Shown: positions 38,423 through 48,045, counted from the first letter of the stretch. The stretch: 64,000 bases of DNA from Corynebacterium atrinae (GCF_030408455.1 NZ_CP046977.1:1550001-1614000); one strand, 5' to 3'. Made by a program: numbers and translations. Notes: generated by a model from the letters alone, not told the origin.

Positions 38423-38435
38423 TGAACACTGTTCA
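38423..38435. promoter_or_regulatory. BioQ-type operator upstream of bioYMN
   Basis: TGAAC-ACT-GTTCA is a perfect palindrome of the kind reported for the corynebacterial biotin repressor BioQ (TGAAC-N3-GTTAC in C. glutamicum). It lies 18 bp before the bioY ATG and just upstream of a -10-like TAAGGT (38440-38445), so binding would block the promoter. Confidence 0.75.
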
Positions 38436-38453
38436 GTGCTAAGGTTTGCTTCC

Positions 38454-39050
38454 ATGACATCTTCTGCCACTAGCCGCCCAGCTCGGTCCTCGCGTTCGGG
38501 TGTGCAAGACCTCGCATACATCGCAGTATTCGCCGCCCTGCTCGTCGTTTTAGCTTTCGTCGCCATTCCGGTCGGTACTGCTGGCGTCCCGATCGTGCTA
38601 CAAAATGCCGCTGTGATCCTCGCGGGTCTCGTCCTCGGTGGACGCCGCGGCTTCCTAGCGGTAGCCCTCTTCCTTGGACTCGGTCTCATCGGCTTGCCCG
38701 TCCTCGCTGGTGGCCGGACTACGCTCGCTGCCTTGGCCGGCCCGACGGTTGGCTACTTGGTCGGTTACCTAATTTCTGCGGCTGTTGCTGGTTGGATCGC
38801 ATACCGCGCACCGGCCCGCAAGCGCGGTGCACAGGTTGCCTACTTTGCAGTTGCGGCGCTCGTTGGCCTGTTCCTCCAGTACTTCTTCGGTGTCCTCGGA
38901 CTCGTTTGGCGCGCTGGTTTGAGCCTCTCCGAGGCTACCGTCGCCCAGGTCCCCTTCCTCCTTCCGGATGCTGGCAAGGTGGCCGTCATGGTCATCATCG
39001 CCCTCGGCATTCACGCCGCCTTCCCGGATCTGCTTTCTCGTAAGAAGTAA
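38454..39050 (+). CDS. bioY: Biotin transporter S component BioY
   Basis: Substrate-binding membrane subunit of the ECF-type biotin importer. It is 198 aa with six predicted helices. The BioY signature region GVPIVLQNAAVILAGLVLGGRRG (residues 46-68, here split as GVPIVLQNAAVI and LAGLVLGGRRG) is clear. The start at ATG 38454 is preferred over the open frame to 38355. First gene of bioYMN; its stop overlaps the bioM start by one base. Corynebacteria are biotin auxotrophs or limited, so this uptake is important. Confidence 0.94.
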   Translation: MTSSATSRPARSSRSGVQDLAYIAVFAALLVVLAFVAIPVGTAGVPIVLQNAAVILAGLVLGGRRGFLAVALFLGLGLIGLPVLAGGRTTLAALAGPTVGYLVGYLISAAVAGWIAYRAPARKRGAQVAYFAVAALVGLFLQYFFGVLGLVWRAGLSLSEATVAQVPFLLPDAGKVAVMVIIALGIHAAFPDLLSRKK

Positions 39051-39748
39051 TGCCCACCATCACCTTTAACGACGTCTCCGTCCATTTCGACGGGGACGTC
39101 GAGCCCGTTCTCCAGGGCATCAATCTGCACCTTGACGAAGACCGCATCGGCATCATCGGGGCCAACGGCTCCGGCAAGTCGACCCTTGCCCGCCTCATCA
39201 ACGGCCTCGGCGAGCCAACCGGTGGGCAGGTGCTGGTGGATGACCGGGACGTCGCAAAGCATGGTCGTGACATCCGCCGACAAGTCGGCTTCGTATTCTC
39301 CGATGCGGAAAATCAGATCATCATGCCGCAGGTGCGTGACGACGTAGCCTTCTCCCTACGTCGGCTAAAGCTGTCAAGGGAGGAACGAAACAAGCGTGTC
39401 GACGCCGCCCTCGACCGCTTCGGCCTCACCCACCTCGCCGACGCCTCCCCCCACACGCTCTCCGGAGGGCAAAAGCAACTCCTCGCCCTGGCAGCCGTGC
39501 TGGTCATCGAGCCCGACATCATAATCGCGGACGAGCCCACCACCCTGCTGGACCTACGCAACCGCTCCCGCATCGCGCGCGAATTCTCCCAGCTGGAGCA
39601 ACAACTCATCGTGGTCACCCACGACCTAGACATCCTCGACGGCTTCGACCGCGTCATCTGCCTCGATGGGGGCAGCATCGTCGCCGACGGCCACCCAGAA
39701 GAAGTAACAACCTTCTACCGCACACTCATGGCGGAGCACCCCGCGTGA
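39050..39748 (+). CDS. bioM: Biotin ECF transporter ATPase BioM
   Basis: ATPase of 232 aa energising biotin uptake. Walker A GANGSGKST, Q-loop FSDAENQIIMPQV, signature LSGGQKQLLALA and Walker B PDIIIADEPT are complete. The Q-loop with ENQI is typical of ECF ATPases. The stop overlaps the bioN GTG as GTGA. Confidence 0.95.
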   Translation: MPTITFNDVSVHFDGDVEPVLQGINLHLDEDRIGIIGANGSGKSTLARLINGLGEPTGGQVLVDDRDVAKHGRDIRRQVGFVFSDAENQIIMPQVRDDVAFSLRRLKLSREERNKRVDAALDRFGLTHLADASPHTLSGGQKQLLALAAVLVIEPDIIIADEPTTLLDLRNRSRIAREFSQLEQQLIVVTHDLDILDGFDRVICLDGGSIVADGHPEEVTTFYRTLMAEHPA

Positions 39749-40356
39749 GAAACATCCCACTCGGTGTCTACGTCCCCGGCCACACCCTCATTCACCGGGT
39801 CCCAGCTGGCGCCAAATTCGTCGCTCTTCTCATCTACATCCTAGCCACTACCATCCTGGTGAAAACCTGGCCCCTCGCCCTCGCCTGCGTAGCTGTTGTC
39901 GCCATTTTGTACGTGATCGCCCGAATCCCACTTCGCCTAACCATCCAACAAACCGCTCCAGTCCTGCCAGTTCTGCTGGTACTGGGCGCCTTTCAATGGT
40001 GGCAGCGTGGCTGGGAGTTCGCCGCCGTCACGGTACTTACCCTGCTTTCTTCAGTGGCCGCGGCGGCTCTGCTCACGCTCACCACCACCATCGCCGAACT
40101 CATGAGCGCCATCGAACACGGCCTCGCCCCTTTTGCCCGCTTCGGCCTACCAGTTGAAACTATCTCCCTGGCTGTTTCCCTCACCATTCGGCTCATCCCA
40201 CTTCAGTTGGCAACCGTCACGGAGGTGCTCGCGGCGCGGAAAGCTCGCGGAGCTGGGTTTTCGATAGCTGCCTTCGGCACGCCGGTCCTGGTGCGTTCCA
40301 TTCGTCGCGCCCGTTTGCTCGCCGAGGCACTCATCGCACGCGGCGTCGCCGACTGA
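39745..40356 (+). CDS. bioN: Biotin ECF transporter T component BioN
   Basis: Transmembrane coupling subunit of 203 aa with about five helices. The two cytoplasmic coupling motifs of the CbiQ family appear as AARKARGAGF near residue 165 and IRRARLLAEALIARGV at the end. GTG 39745 overlaps the bioM stop. It completes the bioYMN operon under the BioQ-type site. Confidence 0.93.
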   Translation: MRNIPLGVYVPGHTLIHRVPAGAKFVALLIYILATTILVKTWPLALACVAVVAILYVIARIPLRLTIQQTAPVLPVLLVLGAFQWWQRGWEFAAVTVLTLLSSVAAAALLTLTTTIAELMSAIEHGLAPFARFGLPVETISLAVSLTIRLIPLQLATVTEVLAARKARGAGFSIAAFGTPVLVRSIRRARLLAEALIARGVAD

Positions 40357-40492
40357 TCGCGACGGGCTGATCCCGACCGGAACGCTCGCAGAACGCCTTC
40401 CACCGGGTGAAAACCCAGGTCGCCATCCAGCAGACCCAGTTCAGGTCGCGATCACGAGCAATAGAAAAGCGACCCCACACCACATAAGGCAT
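40331..40492 (-). CDS. Possible small Trp-rich protein, 53 aa
   Basis: An open frame of 53 codons from ATG 40492 to TGA at 40331, antisense to the last 26 bp of bioN. The product is basic and aromatic, with a run DLNWVCWMATWVFTRWKAF at residues 17-35 and a tail SRRRRVR. It has six tryptophans and two cysteines, and its third codon positions look biased to G or C as in real genes. No strong ribosome-binding site is seen, and a hairpin overlaps the start. It may be a real small protein downstream of pspA, or chance. Confidence 0.35.
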   Translation of the reverse strand: MPYVVWGRFSIARDRDLNWVCWMATWVFTRWKAFCERSGRDQPVAISRRRRVR

Positions 40493-40502
40493 GGGATCGC
40501 TT
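40467..40502. terminator. Terminator-like hairpin between bioN and pspA
   Basis: AAGCGACCCCA and TGGGATCGCTT pair over 11 positions with one C-A mismatch around a 14-base loop. It is flanked by AAAA on the left and TTAAATT on the right, so it can act on both bioN and pspA transcripts. Confidence 0.65.
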
Positions 40503-40524
40503 AAATTCCAACGGAGCGAGGTAA

Positions 40525-41355
40525 CTACTCCCCGCGCAGTTCCTTCATCCGCTGAGCGACAGCATCGTTAGAAACATTCGCGGAAGGCTGAGCGCCACCC
40601 TCGATTGCCTTGTCGGCACCAGAGGAGAGCTGGTTACCGCCCTGCATTTCGGCGCGGATCTGCTCGAGGCGGGAGTGGCCAGCCATCTGAATGCCGGCCT
40701 GCTGAACCTCAGCCATGCGGCCTTCAACCGAGTTCTGGGCGAGCTCAGCCTGGCCGAGGGCGTTGGCGTAGCGGCGCTCGATCTTCTCGCGGACCTGGTC
40801 AAGGTTCGGGGTGGAACCATTGGTGATGGCGTTCATGGACTGCAGGGACTCAGAGACCTTCTCCTGCATCTTCGCCTGCTCCAACTGGGAGAGCAGCTTG
40901 GTGCGCTCGGAGACCTTTTGCTGCAGGGCCATGGCGTTGCGTTCGACGGCCTGCTTGGCTTGGTCGGCCTGCTGGAGGGACTGGTCGTGGAGTTGCTTGG
41001 TGTCTTCGACGGACTGCTCGGCGGTGACAAGCTGTGCAGCGAAGGCCTCGGCGGCGTTTTCGTACTCCACGGCCTTTTTGTCATCGCCTTCGTTGCGGGC
41101 CTTGTCGGCCAGCTGGAGCGCTTGGCGGGTGTTGGCCTGGAGCTTCTCGATCTCACCGAGGCGGCGGTTCAGCTGCATTTCGAGCTGGCGTTGGTTGCCG
41201 ATGACGGCGGCAGCCTGCTGGGAGAGTTCCTGGTGCTGACGCTGGGCGTCCTCGATGGCCTGCTGAATCTGCACCTTCGGGTCCGCGTTCTCCTCGATCT
41301 TGGAGTCGAACAGCGCCATGAGGTACTTCCATGCCTTGACGAAGGGGTTAGCCAT
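40525..41355 (-). CDS. pspA: Phage shock protein A homologue (PspA/IM30)
   Basis: Peripheral membrane protein of 276 aa that stabilises the cytoplasmic membrane under stress. It has an amphipathic N-terminus ([19 protein letters not shown]), then a continuous coiled coil (about residues 25-225) rich in Gln, Glu and Ala, then a short low-complexity tail. It is the counterpart of the mycobacterial 35-kDa antigen, which also lies downstream of clgR. The intergenic 120 bp upstream should hold a ClgR-responsive promoter, but I saw no clear site. Confidence 0.92.
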   Translation of the reverse strand: MANPFVKAWKYLMALFDSKIEENADPKVQIQQAIEDAQRQHQELSQQAAAVIGNQRQLEMQLNRRLGEIEKLQANTRQALQLADKARNEGDDKKAVEYENAAEAFAAQLVTAEQSVEDTKQLHDQSLQQADQAKQAVERNAMALQQKVSERTKLLSQLEQAKMQEKVSESLQSMNAITNGSTPNLDQVREKIERRYANALGQAELAQNSVEGRMAEVQQAGIQMAGHSRLEQIRAEMQGGNQLSSGADKAIEGGAQPSANVSNDAVAQRMKELRGE

Positions 41356-41475
41356 GTCGGATGTGAGCCTTCCTAGATGAATACAGTAGAAGCGAGGAAC
41401 GCATCGTCCTCATCGCCACCATGGTAGCGGAGGAGTCTCGCTGCTGTGTAGGTAGAGGGGTGGGTTTTTGCACGT

Positions 41476-41796
41476 TTAGAGGTGCTCCGTCGCGAGCTTC
41501 TCCGCTACCGACTGCATGGCCATCGAGCCAGCGGCCTCAATGAGGACATCGGCAACTGAGGTGCCAAGTGCGTAACAGACAGAAGCGAGCAGCTCGGAGG
41601 ATACTTCCTTGCGGCCGCGTTCGAGTTCGGACAGGTAGCCGGGCGAGACGCGTGCTTGTTCGGCTAGCTCTCGCAGCGTGATGCCCTGGTCGGCGCGGAA
41701 GGCGCGGAGGGCACCACCGAGCGCCTCACGTAGCAGCAGCTCGGGAGTGCGGCGGGACGTGGTGATCGGGGATTCAAGGACAGCGGTGGTAACCAT
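41476..41796 (-). CDS. clgR: Transcriptional activator ClgR
   Basis: XRE-type regulator of 106 aa that activates clpP/clpC and other proteolysis genes in actinobacteria. The HTH is [21 protein letters not shown] (about residues 42-62, split as [11 protein letters not shown] and [10 protein letters not shown]), followed by [18 protein letters not shown]. Start ATG 41796 follows AAAGGGAGTA. The short C-terminus ending EHL recalls the Clp-degraded ClgR tail. It follows cinA after 8 bp, and pspA lies downstream. Confidence 0.93.
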   Translation of the reverse strand: MVTTAVLESPITTSRRTPELLLREALGGALRAFRADQGITLRELAEQARVSPGYLSELERGRKEVSSELLASVCYALGTSVADVLIEAAGSMAMQSVAEKLATEHL

Positions 41797-41804
41797 TACT
41801 CCCT

Positions 41805-42287
41805 TTAACGTCGGCCCTGATTGTTTTGTTCCCGCACTCGTTGCAGCGCCCCGGTTAGCGCTTCGGCGACGGCTTCCTCCCGGATCTCGCGGCGTGATCC
41901 GGTCAGGTGCAGCACCTGCGTATCGACGCCGCCGGGTCCGGCGAAGCCGAGCCACACCTCGCCCACGGGGTGGCCGTCTTGGCCCTCCGGGCCGGCGACT
42001 CCAGTCAGTGATACTGCCCAGTCGGAGCCGCAGGCCTGGCGGCAGCCCGCCGCCATGGCGGCGGCGGTGGGGGCCGAGACGGGTCCGTGGGCGTCGAGAA
42101 GCTCTTGGGGGACGTGTGCAAGCTTGTGCTTGAGCTCGGTGGCGTAGGTGACCAGTCCTCCGCGGAGGACGGTGGAGGCACCGGGGACGTCGGCCAGCGT
42201 GGCGGAGGCGAGGCCCGCAGTGAGGGACTCACAGAAGGAGATGGTCTGACGCCGGGTACGGAGGGCGTCGATAAGCATCTGGATCAT
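41805..42287 (-). CDS. cinA: CinA C-terminal domain protein (nicotinamide-nucleotide amidohydrolase-like)
   Basis: Stand-alone CinA C-terminal domain of 160 aa, the PncC-type enzyme that deamidates NMN. The motif [21 protein letters not shown] (residues 17-37, split as [11 protein letters not shown] and [10 protein letters not shown]) carries the catalytic serine, and [11 protein letters not shown] and [10 protein letters not shown] follow. ATG 42287 overlaps the pgsA stop, so the two are coupled. The upstream open frame has no similarity. Confidence 0.9.
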   Translation of the reverse strand: MIQMLIDALRTRRQTISFCESLTAGLASATLADVPGASTVLRGGLVTYATELKHKLAHVPQELLDAHGPVSAPTAAAMAAGCRQACGSDWAVSLTGVAGPEGQDGHPVGEVWLGFAGPGGVDTQVLHLTGSRREIREEAVAEALTGALQRVREQNNQGRR

Positions 42288-42850
42288 TGCTTTTGCCGGG
42301 AGTCCAGCAGGTATTGCACGCCGGTGACCACTGTGACGGCCACGGCAGCGAGCATGACGATGAACACGGGGATGCCCATCCAGGTGGGGAACGGAATGAG
42401 GCAAAGGGCGACGGCGAGGGTCTGCAGGACGGTCTTGATTTTGCCGCCCTTGCTGGCCGGGACGACGAGGCCGCGGCGAAGCATGAACAGTCGCCAGAAA
42501 GTGATGCCGAACTCACGGATCACGATGAGAACCGTAACCCAGATCGGCAACGCGCCGGTGAGGTTGAGGCACACCAAGGCCGTCGTCATGAGCGCCTTAT
42601 CCGCGATCGGATCCGCGATTTTGCCGAAGTCGGTGATCAGTCCGCGACTGCGAGCAATGTCTCCGTCGAGTTTGTCGGTGTACATCAGCAGGGCAAATAC
42701 CGCGAAAGACCACCACATCCAGGAGACGTGCTGATTGTCACCCTTAAGGACGAGCCATGCAAACACCGGGATGAACAAGATGCGCAGGCTGGTCAAGACG
42801 TTCGGCAGGTTAAAGTTGCTCGGCTTGCCGTCCGCTGTCGACCGTGTCAT
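42284..42850 (-). CDS. pgsA: CDP-diacylglycerol-glycerol-3-phosphate 3-phosphatidyltransferase
   Basis: Makes phosphatidylglycerophosphate at the cytoplasmic membrane. The protein is 188 aa. The CDP-alcohol phosphotransferase motif DG-x2-AR-x8-G-x3-D-x3-D is intact in LDGDIARSRG and FGKIADPIADK (residues 62-83). About four to six helices. ATG 42850 is chosen over 42871. It starts the pgsA-cinA-clgR-pspA unit, the same order as in mycobacteria. Confidence 0.93.
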   Translation of the reverse strand: MTRSTADGKPSNFNLPNVLTSLRILFIPVFAWLVLKGDNQHVSWMWWSFAVFALLMYTDKLDGDIARSRGLITDFGKIADPIADKALMTTALVCLNLTGALPIWVTVLIVIREFGITFWRLFMLRRGLVVPASKGGKIKTVLQTLAVALCLIPFPTWMGIPVFIVMLAAVAVTVVTGVQYLLDSRQKQ

Positions 42851-42952
42851 TGCTCCACTCACCTCACACACCCTACCTTTCCTTCGGTTCGAGACGATGT
42901 TGAGCCGGATGAGGGTTAGCTGTCAATGCCAACCGGGCTAGAATCGATTGTC

Positions 42953-43243
42953 ATGAACCACTTTGCTGTCCACTACCTTTATGCCGCCGATTCGGAAGAC
43001 ATTGTGCGGGTTCGCCCCGAGCATCGCCAGTTCCTGGGGGAGCTGCGAGACAAGGGCCAGCTCGTCGGCTCCGGACCCTACGTGGACGGGCTCGGGGGCG
43101 CTTTGATTATCATTCGCCTGCCCGAGCCCGCGACCATCACTGATGCTGAAGAGCTGATGGATCAGGATCCCTTCACCCGGCAGCACTGCCTCGCAGGCCG
43201 CACCATCCGGGAGTGGAATCCGGTCATCAACGTCTTTTCTTAA
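42953..43243 (+). CDS. YciI-like protein
   Basis: Small protein of 96 aa with the dimeric alpha-beta YciI fold. The conserved His and Asp are in RPEHRQFL and MDQDPF, and the C-terminus has the typical AGRTIREWNPV. The role is not known; relatives bind small ligands or act as dehydratase-like enzymes. ATG 42953 is chosen. It is divergent from pgsA and converges on terC with a 4-bp overlap. Confidence 0.85.
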   Translation: MNHFAVHYLYAADSEDIVRVRPEHRQFLGELRDKGQLVGSGPYVDGLGGALIIIRLPEPATITDAEELMDQDPFTRQHCLAGRTIREWNPVINVFS

Positions 43244-44352
43244 GCGCGTTCCGGGCGATCGGCTGGGGCGGAAGCCCCGGAAGACTCAGCCGACTGCGCG
43301 GCGGTGCCCTCCATCTCCTCCTCGGTGAGTTCGTGGTCCCACTCAGGGGCACGGACACGGGTGTCGATCACACCTTGGGACTTGTCGTAGTGGTTGCGCC
43401 ACAGCGAGAGCACCACCGTGACCACCAGTATGCCGATGATGACAAGTAGCGAGAGCTCGGTCGGTATCTCCGGCACGGAGACGTTCTCACCGCCGTTGAC
43501 AAACGGCAGGTTGTTTTCATGCAGCGCGTGGAGCATGAGCTTGACGCCAATGAAGGCGAGGATAAGACCCAGGCCGTAGGGCAGGTAGACCAGGCGGTCG
43601 AGCAGGCCGTCGAGCAGGAAGTACATCTGGCGCAGGCCCATGAGGGAGAAGGCGTTGGTGGTGAAAACCAGGTACGCCTCGGTGGTGATGCCGTAGATCG
43701 CCGGGATGGAGTCGAAGGCAAACATGATGTCGACCATGCCGATGGCGACGAGCGCGACGAACAACGGGGTCAGGGCACGCTTGCCCTTGAAGCGAGTGAT
43801 CAAGGAATCACCGTGATAACCCGGAGTGACGGGAACGACCTTGCGTAGGAGCTTGATCACGCGCATGTCGTTGGGGTCAGTTTCCGGGGTGTCGTTTGCT
43901 TCGTCCCAGATGAGCTTGATGGCCGTCCACAACAGGAAGATGGCGAAGAGGTAGAACACATCCGACCAGGCGGCGATGACGGCCGCGCCAAGCAGGATGA
44001 ACGCCAGCCGGAAAAGCAGCGCCAGCGCGATGCCGATGAGCAGCACCTTCTGCTGGTACTTTCGCGGAATCTTGAAGGCACCCATGATGAGGGCGAAAAC
44101 GAAGAGATTGTCGACGCTCAGCGCCTTCTCCGTCACGTAGCCGGTGAAATACTCCACCCCGTGCTGGTGGTCCCACATGAAGTAGACGAAGACGCCGAAC
44201 AGCAACGCCAGGCCTACGTAGAACGCCGACCACAGGGCCGACTCCTTGAGCGTCGGCTCATGCGGGGTCTTAACGTGGGAATAGAAATCGAAGATGAAGA
44301 ATCCAGCGATGACCACGATGGTGGCCACCCAGATCCACAAGGGAACAGTCAA
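43240..44352 (-). CDS. TerC-family membrane protein, probable metal (Mn2+) exporter
   Basis: Membrane protein of 370 aa with about nine helices. The TerC signature acids are in EKALSVDNLFVFALIMG (near residue 75) and FAFDSIPAIYGITTE (near residue 220). A charged tail ends ASAPADRPERA. The start is TTG 44352, supported by GGAGG 9 bp upstream. The yybP-ykoY-like leader at about 44362-44492 argues for manganese export rather than tellurite resistance. The gene is sometimes called alx in other bacteria. Confidence 0.9.
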   Translation of the reverse strand: MTVPLWIWVATIVVIAGFFIFDFYSHVKTPHEPTLKESALWSAFYVGLALLFGVFVYFMWDHQHGVEYFTGYVTEKALSVDNLFVFALIMGAFKIPRKYQQKVLLIGIALALLFRLAFILLGAAVIAAWSDVFYLFAIFLLWTAIKLIWDEANDTPETDPNDMRVIKLLRKVVPVTPGYHGDSLITRFKGKRALTPLFVALVAIGMVDIMFAFDSIPAIYGITTEAYLVFTTNAFSLMGLRQMYFLLDGLLDRLVYLPYGLGLILAFIGVKLMLHALHENNLPFVNGGENVSVPEIPTELSLLVIIGILVVTVVLSLWRNHYDKSQGVIDTRVRAPEWDHELTEEEMEGTAAQSAESSGASAPADRPERA

Positions 44353-44361
44353 AGTACTAGT

Positions 44362-44492
44362 CCTCCGGTCGAAGTGTGCAAACGCTGACCGGAGGTCTCC
44401 CCCACCCTGCGGTGGAACGAAGGCCGACACGACCGGGAACCCTCAAGGATCCGTGTTGACGATCGGTGTCGCTTACGGGGTACTCCCCTCCA
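44362..44492 (-). ncRNA. yybP-ykoY (Mn2+) riboswitch candidate in the terC leader
   Basis: Reading the minus strand, the leader contains GGGGAGTA (44481-44488) and CGTCAACACGG (44451-44461), the two conserved blocks of the yybP-ykoY riboswitch. A GACCGG element and a hairpin follow before the GGAGG ribosome-binding site. It lies directly upstream of a TerC-family gene, the usual partner. A -10-like TATAGT on the minus strand at 44505-44510 would start the leader. The borders are approximate. Confidence 0.75.
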
Positions 44493-44539
44493 TGACGTAG
44501 AGCCACTATACACAGTCAGTCAAGTGGCGTCTGCACGGC

Positions 44540-44566
44540 GGGCCTAGAACACTGGGCCTAGAACAC
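44540..44566. repeat. 14-bp tandem duplication at the ftsK stop
   Basis: GGGCCTAGAACACT is followed at once by GGGCCTAGAACAC. One copy contains the ftsK stop codon and last codons, so the duplication repeats the end VF-stop of the gene in its 3' region. Probably slippage. Confidence 0.6.
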
Positions 44567-47332
44567 ACCGCCCGGCGGGTTGGCCGGGATGACCCTGGTT
44601 TCGTTGTCCTCGCCCTCCCAGCCTTCTTCCTTTGGGGCCTCAGCGGGATCAGCGCCCTTGATCATCCAAATGATGGTGTCGAGCTCCTCCGGTTTGACCA
44701 ACACGTCGCGGGCTTTGGATCCCTCAGAGGGGCCGACCACTCCGCGGGTTTCCATGAGGTCCATGAGCCGGCCGGCCTTGGCAAACCCAATGCGCAGCTT
44801 GCGCTGAAGCATCGAGGTGGACCCGAGTTGGGAGGTAACCACCAGCTCGACGGCCTCAAGGAGGTCATCCATATCTTTGCCGATGTCCTCGTCGATTTCC
44901 TTCTTCGCGTCGGAAGTCTTGTCCTCGGTGACGCCTTCGGTGTAGTTCGGCATCGCCTGGCCCTTAGCTGCTTCTACGACAGCCTGGACCTCTTCGTCGG
45001 TGACGAAGGCACCCTGGAGGCGCTGCGGCTTACCGGCGCCCTGCGGGATGAAAAGAGCATCGCCCATACCGATGAGTTTCTCGGCGCCAGCCTGGTCGAG
45101 GATAACGCGCGAGTCAGTGAGCGAGGAGGTGGCGAACGCGAGACGTGAGGGCACGTTGGTCTTGATCAAGCCGGTGACCACGTCCACGGAGGGTCGCTGG
45201 GTGGCCAGCACGAGGTGAATGCCTGCCGCACGCGCCTTCTGCGTGATGCGGACAATGGAATCCTCAACTTCCTTTGGCGCGGTCATCATGAGGTCGGCGA
45301 GCTCGTCGACGACACAAACGATGAACGGGTAAGGACGGTACTCGCGCTGTGATCCGAGGGGAGCCTGAACCTCGCCGGACTTGACCTTGCGGTTGTAGTC
45401 CTTGATGTGGCGCACGCGCGCGGACTTCATGTCCATGTAGCGCTGTTCCATCTCCTCCACCAGCCATTGCAGCGCAGCCGACGCCTTCTTCGGCTGAGTG
45501 ATGATCGGGGTGATCAGGTGGGGAATCCCCTCATAGGGAGTTAGCTCGACCATCTTCGGGTCGACGAGAATCAGGCGGACTTCGTCCGGGGTCGCGCGCG
45601 TTAGCAGCGACACCAGCATCGAGTTGACGAAGGCCGATTTACCCGAACCTGTCGAGCCGGCCACGAGGAGGTGCGGCATCTTCTGCAGGCTGTGCGAGAC
45701 GAACTCGCCCTCAATATCCTTGCCCAGCCCGATGAGCATGGAATCATGGTTTCCGCGGGTCGCCGGCGCATTAAGCACGTCAGCCAGGCGAACCATCTCT
45801 CGGTCGAGGTTGGGCACCTCAATACCGACGGCAGACTTGCCCGGGATCGGGGTGAGCAGGCGAACGTTGTCCGTCGCCACGGCGTAGGCGAGGTTCGATT
45901 GCAGGTTGGTAATCTTCGAAACCTTGACGCCCGGACCGAGCTCCACTTCGTAGCGAGTCACTGTCGGTCCGCGCGAGAAGCCGGTCACGGTCGCATCAAT
46001 CTTGAACTCACTGAAGACATCGGTGATGGCTTCGATGATCCGGTCATTCGTCTCGGTGCGCGTCTTCGGTGGAGCTCCCGCCACTAGCAGGTCGGTGCTC
46101 GGCAACTGGTAGTCCGACTCACTCTCCGGCTGGCGAGCTTCCGGTATCGGCAGATCTTTCTCCAGCTCTGATTTCGGCGTGCTTGCCGGAATAGCGGTGG
46201 CATCGATGCCTGAACGCGCCACGATGGCCTGGCGAATCGCCTCGCGGGAGTTGTCCACCGCATCGGGCGTCGCTACCGGAGTGTTAAACAGCGTGTGCTG
46301 CGTATCCAGCTCGAACTCGCCCTCATTGTCAGGTTCTTCGACCGGATATGCCTCCATCGGCGTCTTTGGCTTCCTGCTTATCGACGCCCGCGGCACTCGC
46401 GGTGCCCGCTCCCGTCCCTCTGCGAGGTCCTCAATGTCGTCCGAGGCATGCCCGTAGAGGTCATCATCGTAATCTTCGTCGACGTATTCATCGTCCGTTC
46501 GCCGCCCACGGGCGCCGAACATCTCCCGCACGTAATCCACAGCCTGGCGAGTCGTAATTCCCGTGACCTTGAGCGCACCATAGACGATGACGAGGATGAG
46601 CAGCGGGATAGCCACGTACTCGCTAAAGCCCGCGGCCAATAACCCGCCCGTCCACGCCCCGATAGCGCCTCCGGCGAGAAGGCGCTCAGACCACTGCGTT
46701 GGGTTTCCGGCTAGCAGGTGGACCAGACCGAGCATGGAAACCGCAATGAGCCCGGTGCCCAGGGCAATCCGGGAACCGGCCACTGTCAGCTGGCGCAAGT
46801 CCAGCATGAGGAAGATAGCGAGCCCCACCAATGCGACCGGCATGATGAGGGCACCCGCGCCGATAGCCAAATGCGCTGCGGTTGAAATGGCCGCGCCGAC
46901 GGGTCCGGCGATGTCCAACCACACCGAGGCGCCCAGCACTGCCGCTAAACCGATGAGAATGAGGGCGAGGCCGTCGTGATCGCGGGGCTCCCGTGGCTCG
47001 TGCGAGTCCTGGGGCTCCGGGCTCAGTTCCTGCTGGATGGGAGCGAGTGAATCATCATAGAGATCCTCGTTGCGCCGCGAGCGGGCAGCACCGCGGGTCA
47101 AGCTGCCCATACCCCGGGCCGTTGCCCCGAAGATCGCGCCAATGCCGTTGCCGACAGCCCGAACCGCGCTACCGGTCCTCTCTTCGGAGGTCTCGGCGGC
47201 GCGGAAAGCGGAGGTGGCTGGTTGGGCGCTTTGCCGTGACCGCGTGGTGCTAGCGGATGGGCGAGCGCGATCAGCCGAGCGGCCCGAGGGCGAGCGCTTG
47301 GTGGAACGGGATGCCGAGCTTCGAACAGACAT
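44558..47332 (-). CDS. ftsK: DNA translocase FtsK
   Basis: Division-associated DNA pump that resolves chromosomes at the septum. The protein is 924 aa. The basic Ser/Arg-rich N-terminus (about residues 1-90) is unusual in composition but common in actinobacteria. Four membrane helices follow (about 115-265), then an acidic linker, then the motor with Walker [10 protein letters not shown] and Walker [15 protein letters not shown], and a C-terminal gamma winged helix ([20 protein letters not shown]). The start could be GTG 47341 instead. Confidence 0.94.
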   Translation of the reverse strand: MSVRSSASRSTKRSPSGRSADRARPSASTTRSRQSAQPATSAFRAAETSEERTGSAVRAVGNGIGAIFGATARGMGSLTRGAARSRRNEDLYDDSLAPIQQELSPEPQDSHEPREPRDHDGLALILIGLAAVLGASVWLDIAGPVGAAISTAAHLAIGAGALIMPVALVGLAIFLMLDLRQLTVAGSRIALGTGLIAVSMLGLVHLLAGNPTQWSERLLAGGAIGAWTGGLLAAGFSEYVAIPLLILVIVYGALKVTGITTRQAVDYVREMFGARGRRTDDEYVDEDYDDDLYGHASDDIEDLAEGRERAPRVPRASISRKPKTPMEAYPVEEPDNEGEFELDTQHTLFNTPVATPDAVDNSREAIRQAIVARSGIDATAIPASTPKSELEKDLPIPEARQPESESDYQLPSTDLLVAGAPPKTRTETNDRIIEAITDVFSEFKIDATVTGFSRGPTVTRYEVELGPGVKVSKITNLQSNLAYAVATDNVRLLTPIPGKSAVGIEVPNLDREMVRLADVLNAPATRGNHDSMLIGLGKDIEGEFVSHSLQKMPHLLVAGSTGSGKSAFVNSMLVSLLTRATPDEVRLILVDPKMVELTPYEGIPHLITPIITQPKKASAALQWLVEEMEQRYMDMKSARVRHIKDYNRKVKSGEVQAPLGSQREYRPYPFIVCVVDELADLMMTAPKEVEDSIVRITQKARAAGIHLVLATQRPSVDVVTGLIKTNVPSRLAFATSSLTDSRVILDQAGAEKLIGMGDALFIPQGAGKPQRLQGAFVTDEEVQAVVEAAKGQAMPNYTEGVTEDKTSDAKKEIDEDIGKDMDDLLEAVELVVTSQLGSTSMLQRKLRIGFAKAGRLMDLMETRGVVGPSEGSKARDVLVKPEELDTIIWMIKGADPAEAPKEEGWEGEDNETRVIPANPPGGVF

Positions 47333-47418
47333 GGCCCCCACTCTAGTTGGTCAAGCCACACTATTCACATCAGCCACACCGGAAACTAGCACTCTTCCCG
47401 ACAGGATTTTCGTCAAGC

Positions 47419-48045
47419 CTAGACGCCTGACTTGCGGACATCGCCCGCATTTCCTTCCACGTCCACGTCCGCCGCATCGCGCCCGAACACCCAAAGAAGC
47501 AACTCACCAACGTCACCACTGACCCTCACTACGGCTTCGCCATTCTCCGCCACCCCACGCTTGTCAGCGCAGACGATGCGCTCCCGCCCCGCCGGCGCCA
47601 AAATAACCGGAACCTCAGAGTTCTTCAGCAACCGGGGAGCCATCATCTTCAGCGAACCATAGAGCTCGTCGTTGACGGCCTCGCTGAAATCACGCTTCTC
47701 ATACGTGCCACCACCGCGCCGCACATCCTCATGATGGATAAAGTGCTCGGTGGTATTCATCAGCCGATCGGCGTAGCGAGCCGGGCTGAGTCGCCCCGGT
47801 CCCGCAGCCCACTCGCCCACGATGTCCTCGTAGGGACGTTGCTCCACGGCGGCCGTGGTCTTGTCCAGCTGCCCCTTGAACAGTGGAACGAACATCCCGG
47901 CCGCAGCCAACGGACGGTGTTCCCGGATGAGCAAGTGGGTGGCTAAATCCTTCGTCGTCCACCCCTCACACAACGTCGGAGCGTCAGGACCGACCTCGAG
48001 GAACAAGTCGGCGAGGTTACGGCGTTCGGTGGCAGAAAAAGTCAT
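47419..48045 (-). CDS. TIGR03085-family protein (DinB/MDMPI fold)
   Basis: Protein of 208 aa of the actinobacterial TIGR03085 family, a relative of the mycothiol-dependent maleylpyruvate isomerase/DinB fold. The segments LCEGWTTKDLATHLLIREHRPL and NTTEHFIHHEDVRRG place the conserved histidines that bind metal in such folds. No substrate is known. ATG 48045 lies within the right part of a 12-bp hairpin, so expression may depend on read-through from rnj. Confidence 0.85.
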   Translation of the reverse strand: MTFSATERRNLADLFLEVGPDAPTLCEGWTTKDLATHLLIREHRPLAAAGMFVPLFKGQLDKTTAAVEQRPYEDIVGEWAAGPGRLSPARYADRLMNTTEHFIHHEDVRRGGGTYEKRDFSEAVNDELYGSLKMMAPRLLKNSEVPVILAPAGRERIVCADKRGVAENGEAVVRVSGDVGELLLWVFGRDAADVDVEGNAGDVRKSGV

